From Paracoccus shandongensis (lineage in GTDB: Bacteria > Pseudomonadota > Alphaproteobacteria > Rhodobacterales > Rhodobacteraceae): a stretch of DNA of 64,000 nucleotides. The position numbers and the translations under genes are program-made. How positions within the stretch are numbered: the stretch's first letter is position 1; every line of letters starts with the position of its first letter. Under the pieces are notes generated by a model. It was not told where the DNA came from, searched no databases, and saw only the letters and a program-made list of their open reading frames with translations. The DNA lies in assembly GCF_017315735.1 (NCBI RefSeq), contig NZ_JAFLRK010000018.1, positions 1-64,000 on the forward strand. Reading direction: 5' to 3'. This document shows positions 58,965-64,000 of the stretch, piece by piece.

Positions 58965-60239
58965 TCAGGCCAAGGCCTCCATCCGGCCGCCGGCCGGGAT
59001 CTCGGGGGTGGCGCCGTTCTCGACGATCACCAGGTCGTAGCCGCCGCCCTCTTTCCTGCGCCACTGGCCGCCGGTCAGCGGCGTCTTGCAGACGTTGCGG
59101 GCGGCGAAGTCCGGCACGCCCGCGCCGTTCCAGGCGACCCTGCCCACCACGGTGGCCATGTCGGTCGCGGCCACGGCTTCGGCCACGGCGTCGCCGTCGC
59201 CCGTGTCATCGACCCGTCCCATGACATTCGCCGCCACCTCGAACAGGGAATGGACAAAGCCGATCGGCTGGGTCCAAGGCCGCCCGGTCGCGGCGGTGAA
59301 ATCCGCCGCCAGTTCGGCCGAGCCTTTCCCCGTCAGGGATGAGGAGAACGGATGCGAGGGCGACCACCACACCTCGGACGACAGGTTGTGCCCGGCCTCG
59401 CCCAGCGTTTCCACCGATTGCGGGAACAGCAGCGCCTTGGCGACCGTCACGGCCTTGGGTTTCAGCCCCTGCTGGCGCATCTGCGCCCAGAAGGTGGCGA
59501 AATCCGGCGGGATCAGCACGCCGGTGACGATATCCGTGTTCGCCGCCTTGAAGGCGTTGATCTGGGCCGAGAAATCGTCGGACAGGTTCTGGAAGCTGCC
59601 GGGATTGGTCAGGCTGTAGCCGCGTTCGGCCAGGCCCGGACGCAGGCCGTTGTCCGGGTCGCCCCAGGCATTGCCGTCGGCGTCGTTGGGGAACAGCCCG
59701 CCCACCGCCTTGCCGGTCTGAAGCTGGTCCCACATGGCGGTATAGACCTGGATCACGTCCTCCATCCCCCAGAAGTAATGGAAGGCGTAATCAAAGGGCT
59801 GCCAGCTTGCCGGGTCGCGCGGGTTGCCCTGCTGGCCGATGAACCAGGGCTGCCAGGGGGCGACGGTGGTGATGCAGGCCACGCCCTCGCCCTCGCAGAC
59901 GCCGGCCACCGGATTGGTGTTTTCCGGGGTCGAGGCCGCCAGCATCAGGTTCACCTCGTCGCCGAGGATCAGTTCCTTGGCGACCTCGGCGGCGCGGTTC
60001 GGGTTCGACTGGCTGTCCTTGACCACCACCTCGAACTCGCGCCCCAGTTCGGAGCCCAGGAAGGTCTTGATGTTCCAGTCGTCGCTTTCCGCGAAACCCG
60101 CCAGCGGGCCGGTGCGGGGCGTGACATAGCCCAGCTTGATCCGCGCGCCCTGCGCGATGGCCGGCGCGGCCAGATGGGGCGCGGCAAGCGTCAGGCCGGT
60201 GGCGGCCGTGGTGTGCAGGAATTTCCGTCTGGTGAACAT
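58965..60239 (-). CDS. ABC transporter substrate-binding protein, branched-chain type (first set)
   Basis: 424 residues. The signal FTRRKFLHTTAATGLTLAAPHLAAPAIAQ has twin arginines. The mature part has LGYVTPRTGPLAGFAESDDWN and VVVKDSQSNPNRAAEVAKELIL. It shares VWWSPSHPFSSSLTG and WTQPIGFVHSLFEVA with the protein at 56538. It stands as a single gene with its own box. Since the operon at 49388 lacks a binding protein, this one may serve that transporter. Confidence 0.9.
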   Translation of the reverse strand: MFTRRKFLHTTAATGLTLAAPHLAAPAIAQGARIKLGYVTPRTGPLAGFAESDDWNIKTFLGSELGREFEVVVKDSQSNPNRAAEVAKELILGDEVNLMLAASTPENTNPVAGVCEGEGVACITTVAPWQPWFIGQQGNPRDPASWQPFDYAFHYFWGMEDVIQVYTAMWDQLQTGKAVGGLFPNDADGNAWGDPDNGLRPGLAERGYSLTNPGSFQNLSDDFSAQINAFKAANTDIVTGVLIPPDFATFWAQMRQQGLKPKAVTVAKALLFPQSVETLGEAGHNLSSEVWWSPSHPFSSSLTGKGSAELAADFTAATGRPWTQPIGFVHSLFEVAANVMGRVDDTGDGDAVAEAVAATDMATVVGRVAWNGAGVPDFAARNVCKTPLTGGQWRRKEGGGYDLVIVENGATPEIPAGGRMEALA

Positions 60240-60350
60240 CTCATCCTCCGCTGATGATCTGCGGGCGGCACCCGGTCCGCCTGCGCCTTCCCCTGGCGGC
60301 AAGCATGGCGTTTCGTGGGGCGATTTTGTTTAGGATTTCGGACGGCCAGC

Positions 60351-60366
60351 ATAACCCGGTGCTATG
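60351..60366. promoter_or_regulatory. LysR-type box 4 (variant ATA-N9-TATGAA)
   Basis: ATA (60351-60353), 9 bases, TATG (60363-60366), followed by AA as in boxes 1 and 2. It is 111 bp upstream of the minus-strand binding-protein gene. The two-base shorter spacer makes it the weakest of the five. Confidence 0.4.
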
Positions 60367-60380
60367 AACCGCCCGGCCCG

Positions 60381-61040
60381 TTATCGCGCCGATGCCATTC
60401 GCGGGCTGTGGCCCGCCGCCATGTCGCCCAGCATCGCGGCCAGCATCGCGATTTCCGCGTCCGAGACCTCATGCGCGCGACCGGGGAACAGGTCCGTGCG
60501 CAGCGCGGCCCGGGACCGGCCCAGCACCAGCGCGGCTTCGGCAAAGGCCTCGACCGGGATCCAGGGATCGGCGTCCGAGCCGGTCAGATAGACCGGCAGC
60601 CCCGCCCGAAGGTTTTCGGGACGCGCATCGCCCGCCACGCCGACCCGGCAGCCGGTCAGCGCCGCCAGCGCATCCGGCGCGTCCCGGCCCGCCAGCGCGT
60701 ATTCCAGCGACAGGCAGGCGCCTTGCGAAAACCCCGCCAGCAGAAGCGGCAGGCCGGGGGCGGCGGCGCGGGCGTCACCGATCAGGCGGTGCAATCCCGC
60801 CAGCCCCTCCGCCAGGGCCGCGCGGGTGTCCGACGTCAGCGGATCGACCGCCCGGGCGCCATACCAGCTTGCCCCCGGCGCGCGTGGCAGCAGGAAGGCG
60901 GTCCCCGGCGCGTCCAGCCGCGCCAGCACATGCGACTGCATCTCCTCGGGCGACTGGCCCCGGCCGTGGACAAGGACGCAAAGCGCCCTTGCCGCCGACA
61001 GGTCCGCCCCGCAGCGCAGCACCTCCAGCGCCGCAGTCAT
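60381..61040 (-). CDS. Carboxylesterase/phospholipase-family hydrolase, MhqD-like
   Basis: 219 residues. ALCVLVHGRGQSPEEM, GFSQGACLSLEYAL with the nucleophile Ser, DPWIPVEAF with Asp and AHEVSDAE with His give a full triad. It overlaps the ring-cleaving dioxygenase by 4 bp. In Bacillus the MhqO-MhqD pair combines such a dioxygenase with such a hydrolase for hydroquinone/quinone breakdown, and the same pairing is seen here. Confidence 0.83.
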   Translation of the reverse strand: MTAALEVLRCGADLSAARALCVLVHGRGQSPEEMQSHVLARLDAPGTAFLLPRAPGASWYGARAVDPLTSDTRAALAEGLAGLHRLIGDARAAAPGLPLLLAGFSQGACLSLEYALAGRDAPDALAALTGCRVGVAGDARPENLRAGLPVYLTGSDADPWIPVEAFAEAALVLGRSRAALRTDLFPGRAHEVSDAEIAMLAAMLGDMAAGHSPRMASAR

Positions 61041-61996
61041 GCGAAATCCGCTTCCTCAAGCCCGGCGCGCAATTCGTCCTCGCGGTCCTTGAACCAGGGC
61101 GGGAAGACCAGCGTCTTGCCGATCTCGCCCGGCGCCTCGTCGCGCGCCCAACCCTGGGGCGTGGTCCAGGCAAGCTCGAACAGCGCGCCGCCGGGGCTGC
61201 GGACATAGCAGGACTTGAAGTAGTTGCGGTCCTTCTGTTCGGAAATGTCGGTAAAGCCCAGGCCTTCGATATGGGCGCGAAGCTTCATCTGGTTTTCCTC
61301 GTCGCCGGTATTCAGCGCCAGGTGGTGAATGGTGCCGCCCGCCAGCGTCCAGGTGCCCTGGTTGCTGTCGCGGTCCACGATCACCTCGACCCGCTGCACG
61401 ACGCCGCTTGCGTCGGGAACCCGGAAGACCAGCCCTTCGTCGCTGTCGGCTTCCTTTTCCAAGGGCAGCGCGACCGTCAGGAAATCGTCCATCGCGGTCC
61501 GGTCCATCACCGCGACCGAGGCGCCGTAGATGCCCTTGATGCCATGGGCGCGGGTGATGCCGCGCGCCTCGTTGGTGATGGGTTCGCGGGGATCCCCGTC
61601 GCTTTCGACCAGTTCATGCGGGATGCCGCAGGGATGGGCGAAGACCACGCGGGTCGCGCCAAAGCGGGTGATCTTCGCCGCGGGAATCCCGCCCGCGTTC
61701 AGGCGGTTCACCCAGAAGTCGGAAGCCCCCTTGGGGATCGACTGCATGATGGTGCGCGACTGGTTGGTGCCGCGCCGCCCATACACGCCGGGCTTGCGAA
61801 AGGGAAAGGTGGTGATGATGGTCGAGGCATCGCCGTCGGGCGAGCCGTAATACAGGTGATACACCGGGATCACCCCGTCGAACAGGACGGTGCGCTTGAC
61901 CGAATGCAGGCCCAGCGTCTTGGTGTAGAAGTCGAAATCCTCCTGCGCGCCGTCCGTGGACAGCGTCAGGTGGTGAAATCCGCTGACAGGGGTCAT
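61037..61996 (-). CDS. Ring-cleaving dioxygenase, VOC family (MhqO/LinE-like)
   Basis: 319 residues with two vicinal-oxygen-chelate modules. VSGFHHLTLSTDGAQEDFDFYTKTLGL starts the first with metal-ligand His; GGTIHHLALNTGDEENQMKLRAHIEGLGF the second; GGALFELAWTTPQGW holds the ligand Glu. This pattern is that of hydroquinone-type extradiol dioxygenases. It lies 18 bp after the intradiol dioxygenase, so this operon has both kinds of ring cleavage. Confidence 0.87.
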   Translation of the reverse strand: MTPVSGFHHLTLSTDGAQEDFDFYTKTLGLHSVKRTVLFDGVIPVYHLYYGSPDGDASTIITTFPFRKPGVYGRRGTNQSRTIMQSIPKGASDFWVNRLNAGGIPAAKITRFGATRVVFAHPCGIPHELVESDGDPREPITNEARGITRAHGIKGIYGASVAVMDRTAMDDFLTVALPLEKEADSDEGLVFRVPDASGVVQRVEVIVDRDSNQGTWTLAGGTIHHLALNTGDEENQMKLRAHIEGLGFTDISEQKDRNYFKSCYVRSPGGALFELAWTTPQGWARDEAPGEIGKTLVFPPWFKDREDELRAGLEEADFA

Positions 61997-62014
61997 GTCT
62001 TTTCCTCCAGTATG

Positions 62015-62893
62015 TTAACTCTCGGCCTGCCGCAGCGGGCAAAGGGCAAGTTTCAGATCAAGCAGATGCTCGCGCGTCCCGGCTTCGGTCCGGATGGCCC
62101 GGAAATCCGCCAGAAGCGCAGGCCTGACGCCGAAGACCGCGTCCCGACCGATGGCGGGATCCGCCCGGTCGAAGATATGCGTGGTCAGGGTCTGGTGGCC
62201 GGGAACGGTGACGCGGAAATGGATATGCGCCGGACGGTCCAGCGGGCAGCCAAGGGCCGCCATCAGCCGCCCGACCGGCCCGTCCGAGGGCAGCGCATAC
62301 CCCCCCGGCTTGACCGACAGAAAGGTGAACCGCCCCTTCCCGTCGGCCCGCAGCTTGCCGCGCAGGTTGAATTCAGGCTGGCAGTCGGGCTGCTGGTTTT
62401 CATAGATCCCGGCGGCATTGGCGTGCCAGACCTCGATCACGGCGCCGGGCAGTCCGCGGCCCCGGGTATCCGTGACCTGACCCGAAACCCGCAGCCGTTC
62501 GCCCTTTCCGTCGCGCGACAGATCGGACCCCAAGGGCAGTTCCGGCGCATCCGCGCGGTAGAACGGTCCCGTCACCGTGTTCGGGGTCGCGCCCTGCGGC
62601 CGATGGGCGTTCATCTCCTCGACCAGCGCCGACACGCCCAGCACATCCGCCAGCAGCACCCATTCCTGGCGCCGGTGGTCGGTGTGATGCCCGACATCGG
62701 TCAGAAAGCCCAGGGCCTGACGGAATTCGCCGGTGGTCGGATGCAGTTCCGCGACCAGCAGGTGCAGTTGACGCGCGATCAGCGCAACCGACGCGCCCAG
62801 CCGTGACGGCGCGACCGCCGCCAACCGGCGCTGCAGATCCTGCCCGATCCCGTTCGGCGCGGGATCCCGTGACGGCTCGCGGCAGTCATCCAT
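62015..62893 (-). CDS. Intradiol ring-cleavage dioxygenase (second copy)
   Basis: 292 residues. Ferric ligands Y164 (AGIYENQQ), Y199 (GGYALP), H223 and H225 (PAHIHFRV) are all present. It keeps the helical N-terminal domain and is related to the copy at 45214, but with a longer Arg/Pro-rich N-terminus. It probably acts on catechol-, hydroxyquinol- or substituted-diol substrates. It is the first gene of a three-gene operon with the MhqO- and MhqD-like genes, and divergent from the second LysR. Confidence 0.87.
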   Translation of the reverse strand: MDDCREPSRDPAPNGIGQDLQRRLAAVAPSRLGASVALIARQLHLLVAELHPTTGEFRQALGFLTDVGHHTDHRRQEWVLLADVLGVSALVEEMNAHRPQGATPNTVTGPFYRADAPELPLGSDLSRDGKGERLRVSGQVTDTRGRGLPGAVIEVWHANAAGIYENQQPDCQPEFNLRGKLRADGKGRFTFLSVKPGGYALPSDGPVGRLMAALGCPLDRPAHIHFRVTVPGHQTLTTHIFDRADPAIGRDAVFGVRPALLADFRAIRTEAGTREHLLDLKLALCPLRQAES

Positions 62894-62970
62894 TCCGGCG
62901 GGGCCTCCCCTCCCCTGTCACGTTTGCTAGCACGCCCCTTGCGGAAACGGCTTGAGTTTTGCGGCCGGCA

Positions 62971-62988
62971 ATATAGCAGTTTGTTATG
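62971..62988. promoter_or_regulatory. LysR-type box 5 (ATA-N11-TATG)
   Basis: ATA (62971-62973), 11 bases, TATG (62985-62988), the ATG being the start of the LysR gene. GGCAATAT at its left is shared with box 2. It is 77 bp upstream of the intradiol dioxygenase start. Confidence 0.6.
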
Positions 62989-63939
62989 CGACTGAACGAA
63001 CGCCACCTCATGCAGCTTGCCGCGGTCCTGGACGCCGGCGGCGTGTCCGAGGGCGCGGCCATGCTTGGCCTGACCCAGCCAGCCGTCAGCCGCTCGCTGT
63101 CCATGCTCGAGGCGCGGGTGGGCGAGGCCCTGTTCGTCAAGGGCCGCCGTCCCCTGCAGGCGACGCCGCTTGCGGCGCAGCTGGCCGCGCAGGGCCGGGT
63201 CATCCTTGCCGCGTCCCGGCAGGCCTCGGATGCCGTGCAGGGCTTCGTCAAGGGCAGCAAGGGCCTGGTCCGGGTGGGCGGCGTGCCCTTCTTCATGGAT
63301 GCGATAATCAGCCGCATGATCGGCACCTTCCAGTGCCGCGAGCCCGAGATCATCATCCAGCAAAGCTACATGAACCTGCCAGAGGTGATTGCGGCGCTGG
63401 AGGGCGACCAGCTTGACCTGGGGATCGTCGCGGTGGGCGAGGTTTCCTCGGGTTCCGGCTTCGAGTTCACCGAGATCCTGCAGGGCCGCAATGTCGTTGC
63501 CTGCCGCCCGTCCCACCCGCTGATGCGCAAGCGCCCGATCGAGGCCCGGGATCTGACCGCCCATCCCTGGGTCGCGCCCTTGCCCGGCTCGCCGCTGATG
63601 TCGGATTTGCAGATGATCCTGATGAGCATCGGCATGTCGGACCTCAACATCCGCTATTCCGGCGGCTCGCTGATGAGCGTGGTGAATTTCCTGGCCGAAA
63701 CCGACGCCCTGGCGGTCCTGCCCTTTTCGGTGGTCTTTGCACTTCGCGACACCGGCCATGTCACTGTGCTGCCTTATCAGATCCCGCAGCCCAACCGTTC
63801 GCTGGGGCTCATGCGCAGGGCGGGCGGGCCGCGCAATCCCGCCTCGGATCGCCTTGCAAGCCATGTCATTGTCGCCTTCGACAGCTTGCGCCACGCGATC
63901 AAGCGCCATGAAACGGCGGTGATCTGGGGACATTCCTGA
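62986..63939 (+). CDS. LysR-family regulator 2 of the aromatic island
   Basis: 317 residues. The helix-turn-helix region is LMQLAAVLDAGGVSEGAAMLGLTQPAVSRSLSMLEARVGEALF; the effector domain has VGGVPFFMDAIISRMIGTF and ALAVLPFSVVFALRDTG, paralleling regulator 1 (ALTVLPYSVVFLSRRT). It starts inside box 5 and is divergent from the dioxygenase operon. The pair of paralogous regulators may share or compete for the same boxes. The last 61 bp of the window hold nothing recognisable. Confidence 0.88.
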   Translation: MRLNERHLMQLAAVLDAGGVSEGAAMLGLTQPAVSRSLSMLEARVGEALFVKGRRPLQATPLAAQLAAQGRVILAASRQASDAVQGFVKGSKGLVRVGGVPFFMDAIISRMIGTFQCREPEIIIQQSYMNLPEVIAALEGDQLDLGIVAVGEVSSGSGFEFTEILQGRNVVACRPSHPLMRKRPIEARDLTAHPWVAPLPGSPLMSDLQMILMSIGMSDLNIRYSGGSLMSVVNFLAETDALAVLPFSVVFALRDTGHVTVLPYQIPQPNRSLGLMRRAGGPRNPASDRLASHVIVAFDSLRHAIKRHETAVIWGHS

Positions 63940-64000
63940 ACCGCCAGGGCAGAAGCGTTCGCCAATCATGATGCCGGATCGGCAACGAGTTCCGACAAGG

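Noticed and set aside
1..64000. CRISPR array, prophage, tRNA or rRNA genes
   Set aside because: No regularly spaced direct repeats, phage structural genes or RNA gene signatures were seen on reading both strands.

Overview
The window is a chromosome- or chromid-like stretch of a high-GC alphaproteobacterium. The gene content fits Rhodobacteraceae, and Paracoccus or a close relative is the most natural guess: EcfG-type general-stress promoters, a Ku/LigD repair system, glycine-betaine-type and branched-chain-type ABC transporters, and a hydroxyquinol aromatic pathway. The genus is an inference from content. No rRNA, tRNA or CRISPR array was seen.

Region by region. (1) 1-3240 is an insertion-sequence nest: an IS30-family element split by an IS110-family element and carrying a 125-bp tandem duplication, followed by a second IS30-family element that looks intact. 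(2) 3250-15470 is a stress and DNA-repair block: manganese catalase, a membrane-anchored SRPBCC protein, a formaldehyde-dehydrogenase-like enzyme, small membrane proteins, YetF, DUF3606, an SDR, an exported sugar-dehydrogenase/PEBP fusion, DUF4142, and two Ku genes around a three-domain LigD. Promoter-like GGAAC-N16/17-NGTT sites precede five of its transcription units, and a sixth lies at 35739. (3) 15483-24440 is one tightly overlapping minus-strand operon for an unknown glycan. Three of its five proteins are glycosyltransferase fusions: to a glycoside hydrolase, a Gfo/Idh oxidoreductase and a UDP-galactopyranose mutase. (4) 24496-26308 holds a RuBisCO-like protein of the OiaX kind and the truncated tail of its DUF1537 kinase partner. 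The truncation ends in an intergenic repeat that also occurs at 7531.

(5) 26313-34930 encodes a glycine-betaine-type ABC transporter, a LysR regulator and a catabolic operon (DapA-like lyase, aldehyde dehydrogenase, DAO-family oxidase). A shared conserved box of about 48 bp precedes both the transporter and the catabolic operon. (6) 35046-40728 is a mixed housekeeping/stress segment: SDR, small protein, Tat-exported Gfo/Idh enzyme, SleB-like lipoprotein, bestrophin, Old Yellow Enzyme and ChaC-like cyclotransferase.

(7) 40955-63939 is a large aromatic-catabolism island. It encodes two LysR regulators, two branched-chain-type ABC transporters, two phenol hydroxylase systems, two intradiol dioxygenases, an extradiol-type dioxygenase with a partner hydrolase, maleylacetate reductase, dehydrogenases and a tautomerase. 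The enzymes point to a resorcinol- or hydroxyquinol-like route to maleylacetate and 3-oxoadipate. Each of its five minus-strand operons is preceded by a copy of a motif ATA-N11-TATG (one copy has N9), the likely target of the LysR pair. Most of the island appears to be two paralogous modules that share one regulatory code.
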